Shown: piece after piece, positions 46,694 to 54,801 of the stretch
Layout: the number at the start of each line of letters is the position of its first letter
Position numbering within the stretch: position 1 is the stretch's first letter
Assembly: GCF_030719215.1 (NCBI RefSeq)
Contig: NZ_CP120983.1
Location: 5,642,001 to 5,706,000 of the forward strand
Direction: 5' to 3'
DNA: 64,000 nucleotides
DNA from: Streptomyces sp. Alt3
GTDB lineage: Bacteria > Actinomycetota > Actinomycetes > Streptomycetales > Streptomycetaceae
The notes under the pieces: model-generated
Told to the model about the DNA's origin: nothing
The model's database searches: none
Seen by the model: the letters and a program-made list of their open reading frames with translations, nothing else
Position numbers and translations under genes: made by a program

Positions 46694-47421
46694 GCTCCTC
46701 CCAGTTGAGAGCAATGGGAGAGGATGTGTCGTGCAGCGCTGTTGCGTCGCGCACTTCGCACCTCGCCGACGGGCACTCCGTACGTGAGCTCGGGTGCCTT
46801 CGCCGGCGGTGTCACTCGACGCTTCGCCCCTGCGCTCTCCGGCGTCACGAGCGCCACGAACCCGCCGTAGTGAGCCATCAGGTCGAGCTGGAGTTCGTAC
46901 TCGTCCAGGTGCGGGCTGATGTCCGTGTGAGCCAGAGCCACGACGCCATCAATGTGCCCGGCGTGCACCAGATGCAGCACCCAGCGCCAGCCGGGGCGGT
47001 GCATCGGGTCCGTCTTGCGGAGCCGGTCCGCAATGCATAGATCGGCGCCGATCCGCCAGCCCTCGTCGGTGGCATAGGCACGGGGCGCAGCGAACGAGGG
47101 CGCTGGCCGCTCCCGCAACGGGTTTAAGGAGTACAGGCAGACACGGGGGGTTCGGCCGTGAGCTTCGAGGTGCGCGAGACGGTGGTCAAGGACTTCACGA
47201 CGCGCGACCCCGAGCCTCACGATCGGATCGGGCGTGATGCGGATCTCGTCCGTGCGCCACCGCAGAGAGGCCCGACGCTCGGCTTCCATCCATGCCGGCG
47301 CTTTGCGCGGTCGGGCGGGCTCCGGGCTCCACGGTTCCGGAGGCGCATACAGCGGCCACTGGTAGACATACGCGGCTCTGTCCAGGTACTCCGTCAGCCT
47401 GTCGGCAAGAGCGAGCGGCAT
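46690..47421 (-). CDS. Hypothetical protein, first gene of regulatory cassette
   Basis: A 243-residue protein starting MPLALADRLTEYLDRAAYVYQWPLY at ATG 47421, with GGGGAGG 5 nt upstream. The central part (VCLYSLNPLRERPAPSFAAPRAYATDEGWRIGADLCIADRL, then HLVHAGHIDGVVALAHTDISPHLDEYELQLDLMAHYGGFVALVTPE) looks alpha/beta, with a strand-helix rhythm faintly like a small resolvase or TIR-type fold, but I cannot assign it. It leads four further genes that all overlap by 1-4 nt. Confidence 0.6.
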   Translation of the reverse strand: MPLALADRLTEYLDRAAYVYQWPLYAPPEPWSPEPARPRKAPAWMEAERRASLRWRTDEIRITPDPIVRLGVARREVLDHRLAHLEAHGRTPRVCLYSLNPLRERPAPSFAAPRAYATDEGWRIGADLCIADRLRKTDPMHRPGWRWVLHLVHAGHIDGVVALAHTDISPHLDEYELQLDLMAHYGGFVALVTPESAGAKRRVTPPAKAPELTYGVPVGEVRSARRNSAARHILSHCSQLGGA

Positions 47422-47610
47422 TACGACCTCCCCAGGGTGAAGCGGTTCCACGGCAGGCCGATGCTGGCCAAGCGGTCGGCGCTCGCTGTGTCGGTTGTGC
47501 CAGTGGAGGCGTTCATGTGGAGTGCTCCCGCTCGTCTGGTAGCTGGCCTACAAGAGCGAACCGCCAATCCGCTGAGCCCGGAATGGGGTCAAGGGCTTGG
47601 AGGTGGTCAA

Positions 47611-47637
47611 GGTGGTCAAAGATCAACAATGACCACC
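47611..47637. promoter_or_regulatory. Palindromic operator candidate between divergent genes
   Basis: GGTGGTCA (47611-47618) and TGACCACC (47630-47637) form a perfect 8-bp inverted repeat with an 11-bp centre, preceded by another GGTGGTCAA. The 13-bp run GTGGTCAAAGATC (47612-47624) recurs exactly at 49732-49744, just before the second HTH/TPR regulator gene. It sits in the 410-bp divergent region between 47421 and 47832. Confidence 0.55.
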
Positions 47638-47831
47638 AGGTTGGTACGTCGCCGTGCTGAGTTGCCTTCTACGCCGATGTGCGGTGTGACGGCTGATACT
47701 CAGTCAACGACTCTCGGTGACCGAGCGACAGGAATAGTCCGAGGTTCGTGCATCCCTATAGACCGGAAGACTTTGCGTTCCCATTGCCAAGTTTCTGGGC
47801 AGCTCGGTAGTGGCGGTACTACTTTCAGTGC

Positions 47832-49085
47832 ATGGGAGTGAACGTCATCCTGAAGAAGCGGATGGATGAACTCGACTTAACCCAGGACGAGTTGGCTGAT
47901 CGCTGCAACCAGGCACTTCTGGAGATCGCAGGCAGGCCTGGGGACATGTCGTCGCGCACGATCCGGAACCTGCTCAACGGGACGACTCGGCGGCCAATCG
48001 GCCGTACTTGCGCTGCACTTGAGCGTGTGTTCGGCTGCCCCGTGGCGGACCTGGGGTTCCACACCCCCAGCACCATGCAACATCCTCCGGAGGGCCCCGT
48101 GCGGCGTCGTGACTTCATCGTTGCCACCACAGGAACGGCGGCCAGCGCTGTACCCCTCGGAAAACAGCGTCGTTCGGTAAGCATGACGGACGTGGATCGA
48201 GCCTCCGCCGGCATGAACAAGCTCGTCGAAGCGGACGACCGTCAGGGCGGACACCGATCCCTTGCTGCCGCAGCCATCGACGGCCGGGCCAAGATCCTGG
48301 AACTTCAACAGCGAAACGCCAGCGAAAGTGTGCGCCGCGCCTTGTACGCCCTCGCCGCCGAGTACACGACTATCGCGGCCTGGGCCTGCATCGACCTGAG
48401 GGAGCTGGACACAGCGCAGGCACACCTCCACGAGTCCACTACCTTCGCGGGACTGTCCCAGGATTCCGCGACCGGAATGCGGGTGTGGATCAACGTTGCG
48501 ATGCTCGCCTACCAGCGGAAGAACTGGCCTGAGCAACTAGCGGCTGCCCAGGCGGCCAACGCCTCGAAGGCGGCTCGTAGGGACCCCTTCTTCAGCTCCA
48601 TGGGGCGGGTACGTCTCGCGCTTGCTCACTCATCACTCGGCGATCCAAGAGCGGCTAAACGGGCTCTGGAATCAGCGCAGGAGACCCTGCGGAAAGCGGC
48701 ACCGGACGAGCGGCCTCGCTGGACTGCGTTCTACGGTCCAGCTGAGCTCAACCATCTTGCCGCCGTCATCCTCAACCGCAACGGAGAAGCGGCCCCCGCC
48801 GAGGCCATGGCCCATCGAGCCCTCGCCAAGATCCCGGCGGAGTTCCAGCGCAACCGAGCCCTGGCGACATGCCAACTCGCCCTCGCGCAGCTCCGCCAAG
48901 GTGAGCCCGAGCGGGCAACGGAGACCGCGGCCACTGTCTTCCAGACCATGGATGGCGCTCCTCTTCCAGGACGGATGCGCACCCTGATCGGGGATTTCCA
49001 CCGAGACCTGTTCCGGCTGGCGCCCTCCACGGCGTACGCACGGGACTGGGCAGACCGTATGCGAGAAGAATGGAGTCGAGTGTGA
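47832..49085 (+). CDS. Xre-type HTH regulator with TPR-like C-terminus
   Basis: A 417-residue protein. The N-terminal HTH is ILKKRMDELDLTQDELADRCNQAL with SSRTIRNLLNG as recognition helix. After VRRRDFIVATTGTAASAVPLG (an RR-hydrophobic segment common in this actinobacterial group), residues about 125-410 are TPR-like helices (RALYALAAEYTTIAAWACIDLRELDTAQAHLHE and others). This is the architecture of Streptomyces accessory regulators that may sense peptides or small molecules through the TPR domain. It overlaps the GNAT gene by 4 nt. Confidence 0.8.
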   Translation: MGVNVILKKRMDELDLTQDELADRCNQALLEIAGRPGDMSSRTIRNLLNGTTRRPIGRTCAALERVFGCPVADLGFHTPSTMQHPPEGPVRRRDFIVATTGTAASAVPLGKQRRSVSMTDVDRASAGMNKLVEADDRQGGHRSLAAAAIDGRAKILELQQRNASESVRRALYALAAEYTTIAAWACIDLRELDTAQAHLHESTTFAGLSQDSATGMRVWINVAMLAYQRKNWPEQLAAAQAANASKAARRDPFFSSMGRVRLALAHSSLGDPRAAKRALESAQETLRKAAPDERPRWTAFYGPAELNHLAAVILNRNGEAAPAEAMAHRALAKIPAEFQRNRALATCQLALAQLRQGEPERATETAATVFQTMDGAPLPGRMRTLIGDFHRDLFRLAPSTAYARDWADRMREEWSRV

Positions 49086-49609
49086 CCAGGCTGATCGACC
49101 TGCGCCACTACAACCATGGAAGCCTCCCCGAGGGCTTCAAGCAGATGCTGATCGACGTGCACGCCGATTCCTATGCCGAAGCGATGGACAACGAGTTCAA
49201 CCAACGATTCCCGTGGTTCGTCGACCACTGGTCCGGCATGGACGGCTTCACGTGCGTCGTCGCCTTCGAGGATGAGGAGCCGACGGGGTTCGCGTACGGC
49301 GCGCCGCTGCAAGTCGGCCGCGAGTGGTGGCGCTCGACTGCGTTCGAACCGAACAACGGCTACACCGCGACCTACGCAGTCTCCGAGGTCATGGTGCGGC
49401 CGAAGTGGCGCAAGCAAGGAATCGCGGATCGACTGCACGAGGCGCTGCTGAGCAGGCGTAACGAGGATCTTGCTGTACTCCTGGTCGACGTGACTCACCC
49501 AAAGGTGCAGGACCTCTACGAACGGTGGGGTTACCGCAAGACCGGTGAGCAGCAGCCGTTCGCCGACTCTCCGGTCTATGCCGTGATGGTTCGGGATCTC
49601 CGTTCCTAG
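49082..49609 (+). CDS. GNAT-family N-acetyltransferase
   Basis: A 175-residue protein starting VTRLIDLRHYNHGSLPEGFKQML at GTG 49082 (GTGA overlap with the regulator; GGAG 6 nt upstream). The GNAT core is FTCVVAFEDEEPTGFAYGAPL (strands 2-3), YAVSEVMVRPKWRKQGIADRLHEALL (motif A with the Q/RxxGxA-type acetyl-CoA loop) and LLVDVTHPKVQDLYERWGYRKTGE (motif B). Acetyl acceptor unknown. Coupling to the regulator suggests one functional unit. Confidence 0.85.
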   Translation: MTRLIDLRHYNHGSLPEGFKQMLIDVHADSYAEAMDNEFNQRFPWFVDHWSGMDGFTCVVAFEDEEPTGFAYGAPLQVGREWWRSTAFEPNNGYTATYAVSEVMVRPKWRKQGIADRLHEALLSRRNEDLAVLLVDVTHPKVQDLYERWGYRKTGEQQPFADSPVYAVMVRDLRS

Positions 49610-49731
49610 CGCCGAGGCACGGGCTTCAGACCGGGTGACTTTGCGACATCTTCTCTGCGCCAGTGCTTAGTTGAGCACTACGTTGAGTGTCTGCCCCTCC
49701 CCGTGCTACCCGGCGGGGCGGGTCGGTCAAC

Positions 49732-49744
49732 GTGGTCAAAGATC
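49732..49744 (+). promoter_or_regulatory. Second copy of the GTGGTCAAAGATC box
   Basis: Exact 13-bp match to 47612-47624, ending 23 nt before the ATG at 49768. It lacks the downstream TGACCACC half, so only one half-site is conserved here. Confidence 0.45.
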
Positions 49745-49767
49745 GTTTTCTGGTTCGGGGGCGCAGA

Positions 49768-51159
49768 ATGGCGCGCGAGAGAAATGAGCGGCTGGCCTCG
49801 CTCCTCTTGGAAGCGGGCTGGTCACGGGCTCAGGCCACCGCCGCATACAACCGTGTCGCCGCCGAAACGCTGAACGGCGAAGTGCTGGAGAACTCCAAGA
49901 TCGGACGCTCCCACGTGAGCATGTGGGTGGGAGGCGTCCAGGCATCAGGGGTCGCTCCCGCTATCTTGTGCCAGGCGCTGTCCCGTCGATTGAAGCGTGA
50001 GATCACGCCACAAGAGATCGGGTTCGCAGCCGCCACCTCGCCAGCGCAGGAGGCGCTGGACTGGCGCGTCGATCCTCTGATCGCGCTGAGCGACTTGGGG
50101 AATGGCGTGAACACGGACCGGCGTCGACTGCTGGCAGGCGGCGTGTACTCTGCGGCGTCTCTGATCTTGCCGGACGCGGAGTGGTGGCAGGCCATGGCCG
50201 AGCCACCGGTCGAGGAGACCGCGGCTCGGAAGCGGGTCGGCCACGGGGACGTCGAGACCGTACGGGAACTGACCCTCGCGTTCTCGCGCATGGACCAACG
50301 GCGCGGAGGCGGACATGGCCGGCGGGCCGTCGACGAGTACCTGAAGAACGACGTTCACAGCTTCCTCCGAGGACGCTTCGCCGACGACGGGACCCGGCGC
50401 GCCATGTTCTCTGCCTCGGCAGAACTGGCCTACGTGTCGGGCTGGATGGCCTTTGACAACAGCGAGCACGCCATTGCGCTCCAGCGATTCAACATCGCGG
50501 TAAAACTGGCAGCCCGGTCCGGCGACGCACCCTTGAGCGGGCACATCCTGAGAGCCATGGCCCACCAAGCCCTCGACATGGGGTTTCGCCACGAAGCTCT
50601 CCAACTCGCGCGGGCTTCGGTGCACGGGCAGCGGTACGCAGCCGCCACCCCGCGAGAGCGAGCGCTCCTGGGCGTGGTGCACGCGCGGGCTCTCGCAGCG
50701 AACCGACACAACGACCGGGCGGCGAAGGCCCTGTTGCGAGCCGAAGATGACCTCTCCAACGCACACGACGGGATCAAGGAGCCCGACCGGACGTTCTTCT
50801 TCGGAGAGGCGTCCCTCGCCCATGAGACGGCCTGCACATTAAGGGACATGGGCGATCAGCGGCGGGCAGTGAAAGAATTTCGCCGCTCCGTGCGTACACG
50901 CGGTGCTGCGTTCCGGCGCACGCACGCGGTCACCCTCGGGTACATGGGCGCGACGCAGATCGCCCAGGGCGGCGTGGAAGAGGCGTGCGCAACGTGGACC
51001 AGCGTCCTGGACGCGATGGAGGACGGGATCTACTCCGGCCGCGCGCGGCAGAGAGTCATCGACATGCGACACCTGCTGTCGCCCTACCGCAAGCGCGGCA
51101 TCCCCGTGGTCGGGGTACTCGATGCCCGAGCTGCCTCGTATCTTGCCCAAGTAGATTGA
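49768..51159 (+). CDS. Second HTH/TPR-type regulator
   Basis: A 463-residue protein starting MARERNERLASLLLEAGWSRAQATAAYNRVA. The N-terminus is HTH-like, with IGRSHVSMWVGG as putative recognition helix. NTDRRRLLAGGVYSAASLILP repeats the RR-hydrophobic segment seen in the regulator at 47832. From residue 210 on it is TPR-like (ALQRFNIAVKLAARSGDAPLSGHILRAMAHQALDMGFRHEALQLAR). The two proteins are therefore distant paralogues or analogues. An upstream GTG frame from 49687 exists but ATG 49768 fits the domain start. Confidence 0.75.
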   Translation: MARERNERLASLLLEAGWSRAQATAAYNRVAAETLNGEVLENSKIGRSHVSMWVGGVQASGVAPAILCQALSRRLKREITPQEIGFAAATSPAQEALDWRVDPLIALSDLGNGVNTDRRRLLAGGVYSAASLILPDAEWWQAMAEPPVEETAARKRVGHGDVETVRELTLAFSRMDQRRGGGHGRRAVDEYLKNDVHSFLRGRFADDGTRRAMFSASAELAYVSGWMAFDNSEHAIALQRFNIAVKLAARSGDAPLSGHILRAMAHQALDMGFRHEALQLARASVHGQRYAAATPRERALLGVVHARALAANRHNDRAAKALLRAEDDLSNAHDGIKEPDRTFFFGEASLAHETACTLRDMGDQRRAVKEFRRSVRTRGAAFRRTHAVTLGYMGATQIAQGGVEEACATWTSVLDAMEDGIYSGRARQRVIDMRHLLSPYRKRGIPVVGVLDARAASYLAQVD

Positions 51160-51199
51160 TCGCCAGCGTCTGTGCATTCGAGTCGAGGGGGACGGGCCC

Positions 51200-51673
51200 G
51201 TGGCCTTGGAGATCCAGCCGATCGGGGAAGTCATCGCTGGTCGCAGCGAGGTGGCCGATGACTACTGGGGCGGAGTCGAGTCCGTGATCCAGCTCAACAA
51301 GGACGAGTTCCCCATCGACTCCGTTCAGGGCCTGGAGGAGTTCTCCCACTTGGTGGTGGTGTGGCACTTCGATCAGTCGTCGCCCGACGACGTCGAGTAC
51401 CACGCCCGGAGCCCGCGCGGTAACGCGCAGTGGCCTGCCACGGGAACGTTCGCGCACCGCAACCATCGGCGCCCTAACCAGCTTGCGCAGAGCTTCCCTC
51501 GCTTGTTGGAGGTCGACGGCCTTCGGCTCCGAGTGACCGATCTGGACGCGGTGGTCGGGACGAAGATTTACGACGTGTCCCCGTTCTTCAGCGAGATGGG
51601 GCCGCGCGGCCCAGTCCGCGAGCCCGTCTGGCCGAGCGAGATGCTGGTGGACTACTGGGCAAGAAGGAGCTGA
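51200..51673 (+). CDS. TrmO/TsaA-like methyltransferase-family protein
   Basis: A 157-residue protein starting VALEIQPIGEVIAGRSE. LEEFSHLVVVWHFDQ, GTFAHRNHRRPNQLAQSFPRLLEVDGLRLRV and DLDAVVGTKIYDVSPFFSEM match the YaeB/TrmO family (FSHxxVxWxF, GxFATRxPxRPNxIG, DxxxGTPVxDIKPY), which in E. coli N6-methylates t6A37 of tRNA. Some residues differ from the tRNA enzyme: AHR for ATR, and YDVSP for the usual DIKPY. Paralogues of this size also serve in secondary metabolism. GTG 51200 is the start. Confidence 0.78.
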   Translation: MALEIQPIGEVIAGRSEVADDYWGGVESVIQLNKDEFPIDSVQGLEEFSHLVVVWHFDQSSPDDVEYHARSPRGNAQWPATGTFAHRNHRRPNQLAQSFPRLLEVDGLRLRVTDLDAVVGTKIYDVSPFFSEMGPRGPVREPVWPSEMLVDYWARRS

Positions 51674-51728
51674 ATCGGCCGCACGGGAGGCTTCGGCTGG
51701 CTGGCAAGTGGTCTTCCACATGGGGGCG

Positions 51729-52163
51729 CTACAGACTGGGCCCTTCGAACTCATCTGCAACATCCGGCTCTTGAGGCGGGAGGGCCACGGCATCGGTCGA
51801 CGCTAGGTGGGACCCATCGCGCGAGCCCGTCGTCACCATTTCAGGCGTCGGCCCGTCGAGGGTGTCGCAACCAACCTCCTTGGTGATGACAGTCTCGGCA
51901 CGATCCAGAGTCAGCAGCATTGGGCCGTACGGACCCATCGAATAGCCAGTGTGGTGGCCGTGTAGGTGCAGCTCTTCCACGGCCTGAACGCCGGCCTCGA
52001 CCGCCGACACGTTGTCCGGCTGAACGAGTGCGTGCAGTTCCTCCTCCCAGACCCATCCCAAATCGCGGAGGACGGTTCGAGCCTCCTCCTGCTCCCAGCC
52101 GCTTCGCGCCACCAGTCCGTAACGCGGGTCGGTCGAGAAGACCATGCTCGGGTCCGCCATCAT
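51729..52163 (-). CDS. Hypothetical protein at the 3' end of the conjugation operon
   Basis: A 144-residue protein starting MMADPSMVFSTDPRYGLVARSGWEQEEARTVLRDLGWVWEEELHALV. The first 80 residues look like a small alpha/beta domain. The acidic tail ends DEFEGPSL. ATG 52163 overlaps the preceding stop codon as ATGA. It has no recognised family, but its position at the end of the transfer operon suggests an accessory transfer protein. Confidence 0.6.
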   Translation of the reverse strand: MMADPSMVFSTDPRYGLVARSGWEQEEARTVLRDLGWVWEEELHALVQPDNVSAVEAGVQAVEELHLHGHHTGYSMGPYGPMLLTLDRAETVITKEVGCDTLDGPTPEMVTTGSRDGSHLASTDAVALPPQEPDVADEFEGPSL

Positions 52164-52663
52164 CCGGCCATCTCCTGGACTCGTTCCGAAACTCCCGCCC
52201 TCTCGTCCTTGGCCGTGGGCCAGGCCGCGAGCTGGAAACGCGCCGGACGGTCGTCGTGCCTGCCGACGCGGCATTCGTCGCCTGCTTTGCCCAACGACTT
52301 GTTCATTCGGGTGAGGAAGCGGTCGTACTGCTCGTGCCAGATCACGGACGAGCCCGCCTCCGCGTACGCGTCTCCCCTGGCGAAGGCCAGGGCCGCGATC
52401 TCGTATGCCAGGCCCTCGTGCTTCGCCCAGCAGGGCGGGATGACGTCCTGCGGCTGCCAGGCGTACGTCCGGTTCAGCCAGCGGCACACGGAATCGAGCC
52501 ACGCGGGCATCGGCTTGATCAGCTCTGCTGACAGGGCGCCGATGTCCCACGGGACGGGACCGTCGGCGGCCACGGACTCCTCCGTGCTCCGTTCCGCGAT
52601 GTACTCCAAGATCAGTGCGGGCGGTTCGGGAAAGGGCTCGAAGTGGGTCAGGGTCTCGATCAT
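52160..52663 (-). CDS. DUF4913-like conjugation-associated protein
   Basis: A 167-residue protein. PMPAWLDSVCRWLNRTYAWQPQDVIPPCWAKHEGLAYEIAALAFARGDAYAEAGSSVIWHEQYDRFL resembles DUF4913, a short helical domain (Wxx-WC-PxWWRHPEAVxRLxALWxAW) found beside relaxase and T4SS genes of actinobacterial plasmids. It overlaps both neighbours by 4 nt, between the coupling protein gene and the terminal gene. Function unknown. Confidence 0.6.
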   Translation of the reverse strand: MIETLTHFEPFPEPPALILEYIAERSTEESVAADGPVPWDIGALSAELIKPMPAWLDSVCRWLNRTYAWQPQDVIPPCWAKHEGLAYEIAALAFARGDAYAEAGSSVIWHEQYDRFLTRMNKSLGKAGDECRVGRHDDRPARFQLAAWPTAKDERAGVSERVQEMAG

Positions 52664-54108
52664 GCGGCAGCCGCTCCTTCACGGCCGGCCCACGCCACCG
52701 CGTGGGCCTTGGCCTGGTTCCTCTTCTCCGTAGCCCGCCGGGTCCGCTCGGCTTCATTGGCGGCTCGAAGGTCACGGACGTGACCCTCGATCTCGGCCCA
52801 GGAATCCCAGGTCCACATGCCGTCGAGCCGGGAGACGATCGGCGGGAGGTTGTCCGCGAGGACCAGGGCGTGCCCCTCGGGGAGGCCCTTGATCTCGTCT
52901 CCTCGAAGGACGGGTTCGAGCGCCATGTGCGTGGCCGTCGAGTGGCCGCCGCGGTCTCCGCCGGACGTGGTCTTCGTCGTGCGCTCTCGCTCGACCTGAC
53001 CACACAGGTCGGACATGTCCTTCAGGAAGTCCGGGTCCTTGTCCCCGGGCAGGACGATGACGTTGTTGGTGAAGGCCGCCAGCTCCTTGGCGGTGTCCTC
53101 GCCGAAACGGGCACGAGCCGACGCCCACGCCTGGAGGCCGTAGACCACTGTGATGCCTCGGCCCCGACCGTCGGCGACGCGTTGGCGGAGGGAGGGGATA
53201 GGCGCGATGTTCGGCGCCTCGTCCAAGGCCGCGAGCAGTGCGGGGTCGAGCCGCCCGGCCGGGGACGCGAGGGCGTGTGCCTCCGCGAAATCCAGAAGGT
53301 CTTCGGCTATCGCGGTGGTCAGCGGCGCGACGCTGTTCACCTCGCTGTCCTTGCCGAGGAGATAGAGGGTGCCCCCGGCGTCGAGGAACGCGCCGAAGTC
53401 CGTGGGGTCCCCTCCGTCTCCCTGAAGGGCATTGATCACCGACTGGTGCATGAAGGGTTCGAGAGCCGCGTCGAGGGTCGAGGCGGTGTTGCCGACGGTG
53501 CGGCTGTCGCCAGTGGTGGCCGTGCGAAGCATGTCCGCCCAGCCGGGGCCGGCGCCCGGGTGAGCGTTGAGGATGCCGAGGGGTGCCGGGTCGGTCAGCT
53601 TGCGGGCCCAACGCAGAACCCAGTCGAGTGAGGCGCCGTCGAGGGCGGCGGCGTGGAAGAAGGCGGCGAGGATCTTGGACGCCTGCCCCTTGTAGAAGGC
53701 GCTGCCCTCGCTGGACTGTGCCGCACCGTTGGGGGTGCGCGACCCCGCGACGAACGCCTTCCCGCGCATCATCGCCACCTCCGTGTCGGCTGCGCCGTTG
53801 ATCGGCGTCCACCGGAAGCGCGGGAGGCTCGGCGCGATGTTCTGCGGGTCGAAGACGGCGACGGGGCGACCGTCCCGCTGCCGCGCGTCGAGGGTCAGTT
53901 CGACCAGATCGGGCTTGGTCGAGGTGGCCAGGACCGGCCCGGCCCAGCGGCGGACGAGCGGGGCGAAGAACCGCAGAGTCTTTCCACTGCCCATCGGGCC
54001 GATGACCCGGCATGCCTTGTCGGCGCGGGACCACAGCTCGACGCCCTTCGGGCGCTGCGACGTGCCCAGCGAGTAGCCGAAATCGTGAGGATCGAGGGGG
54101 TGGTGCAT
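52660..54108 (-). CDS. VirD4/TraG-like type IV coupling ATPase
   Basis: A 482-residue protein starting MHHPLDPHDFGYSLGTS at ATG 54108 with GGAG 6 nt upstream. Walker A is GPMGSGKT (37-44), followed by KPDLVELTL and VAVFDPQNIAP. Walker B is LLAALDEAPNIAPI, and TVVYGLQAWASARARFGEDTAKELAAFTNNVIVLPG is the TraG C-terminal motif. This coupling protein carries the relaxase-DNA complex to the secretion channel. It has no N-terminal membrane helices of its own. The small membrane protein at 54152-54415 just upstream may supply them. Confidence 0.9.
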   Translation of the reverse strand: MHHPLDPHDFGYSLGTSQRPKGVELWSRADKACRVIGPMGSGKTLRFFAPLVRRWAGPVLATSTKPDLVELTLDARQRDGRPVAVFDPQNIAPSLPRFRWTPINGAADTEVAMMRGKAFVAGSRTPNGAAQSSEGSAFYKGQASKILAAFFHAAALDGASLDWVLRWARKLTDPAPLGILNAHPGAGPGWADMLRTATTGDSRTVGNTASTLDAALEPFMHQSVINALQGDGGDPTDFGAFLDAGGTLYLLGKDSEVNSVAPLTTAIAEDLLDFAEAHALASPAGRLDPALLAALDEAPNIAPIPSLRQRVADGRGRGITVVYGLQAWASARARFGEDTAKELAAFTNNVIVLPGDKDPDFLKDMSDLCGQVERERTTKTTSGGDRGGHSTATHMALEPVLRGDEIKGLPEGHALVLADNLPPIVSRLDGMWTWDSWAEIEGHVRDLRAANEAERTRRATEKRNQAKAHAVAWAGREGAAAA

Positions 54109-54151
54109 GACGTACTCCGGAGGGAGGTGGGCGGGTGACAAGGAAAGAGGG

Positions 54152-54415
54152 TCAGCGACCGGCGGGGCGGTCCTTCGCGAAGCTCACCCCGGTTGCGCGG
54201 CTGGGGTGGCGGTCGTCGCTGGTGAGGGAGGGGCGGATCTCGGTGGCCTTCAGGACTGCTTTGGCCGACATCTGGCGCTTGAGCTGTCCCTTGCTCGCGA
54301 ATCCGGCGTTGCGCCGTCCGCGGTTCAGCAGGAACCAGAGCGTCACCAGGGCTACCGCGCACACGGCCGTCACGGCGTACAGGACAAGGGAGATGCCGCC
54401 GGGCATGATGTCCAT
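54152..54415 (-). CDS. Small single-TM protein of the conjugation operon
   Basis: An 87-residue protein starting MDIMPGGISLVLYAVTAVCAVALVTLWFLLNR, with one membrane helix at residues 8-29 and a basic cytosolic tail (GFASKGQLKRQMSAKAVLKATEIRPSL). Its ATG shares a base with the preceding TAA stop. Its position directly before the TM-less VirD4-like gene, and the basic tail, suggest a membrane anchor for the coupling protein. Confidence 0.68.
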   Translation of the reverse strand: MDIMPGGISLVLYAVTAVCAVALVTLWFLLNRGRRNAGFASKGQLKRQMSAKAVLKATEIRPSLTSDDRHPSRATGVSFAKDRPAGR

Positions 54416-54801
54416 TACTCGGCCCTCCGGGCGACGCGGGCCGCCAGGTAGCGCATCCGCCGGCCGCACAGCCGCGACATCGACGCGTCGGGCCCGGCAC
54501 AGCGCGGGGGCGCGGTGTGGAAGGCGCTGTGTAGGTCCTCGGCGGCTCGCCAGATGTGGGCGACGGCCGTACGTACGCGTCCTCCAGCGGCGGAGTAGTC
54601 GCCGTGGTCCAGGACGAGGGCCAGTTCCTTCATGCGCCGTGCGAGGTCGAGCGCTTCGGCGTGCAGCTGGTCGATGTCCTGTCGCACCGCGCGCTCGTCG
54701 GCGGGAAGCGTGGTGTGGTCGGTGGTGGCGGTCATGGCGGGGGCTCGTTCCGAGTCTGTGTGGAAGGGGTCGGCGGTCGAGGGGCGGTGGTATCCGCTCA
54801 T
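54415..54801 (-). CDS. Hypothetical helical protein of the conjugation operon
   Basis: A 128-residue protein starting MSGYHRPSTADPFHTD at ATG 54801, which overlaps the VirB4-like stop as ATGA. The core is helical (LPADERAVRQDIDQLHAEALDLARRMKELALVLDHG), and the C-terminus has CAGPDASMSRLCGRRMRYLAARVARR. ATG 54735 is an alternative start. No family recognised. It is cotranscribed with the ATPases. Confidence 0.58.
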   Translation of the reverse strand: MSGYHRPSTADPFHTDSERAPAMTATTDHTTLPADERAVRQDIDQLHAEALDLARRMKELALVLDHGDYSAAGGRVRTAVAHIWRAAEDLHSAFHTAPPRCAGPDASMSRLCGRRMRYLAARVARRAE

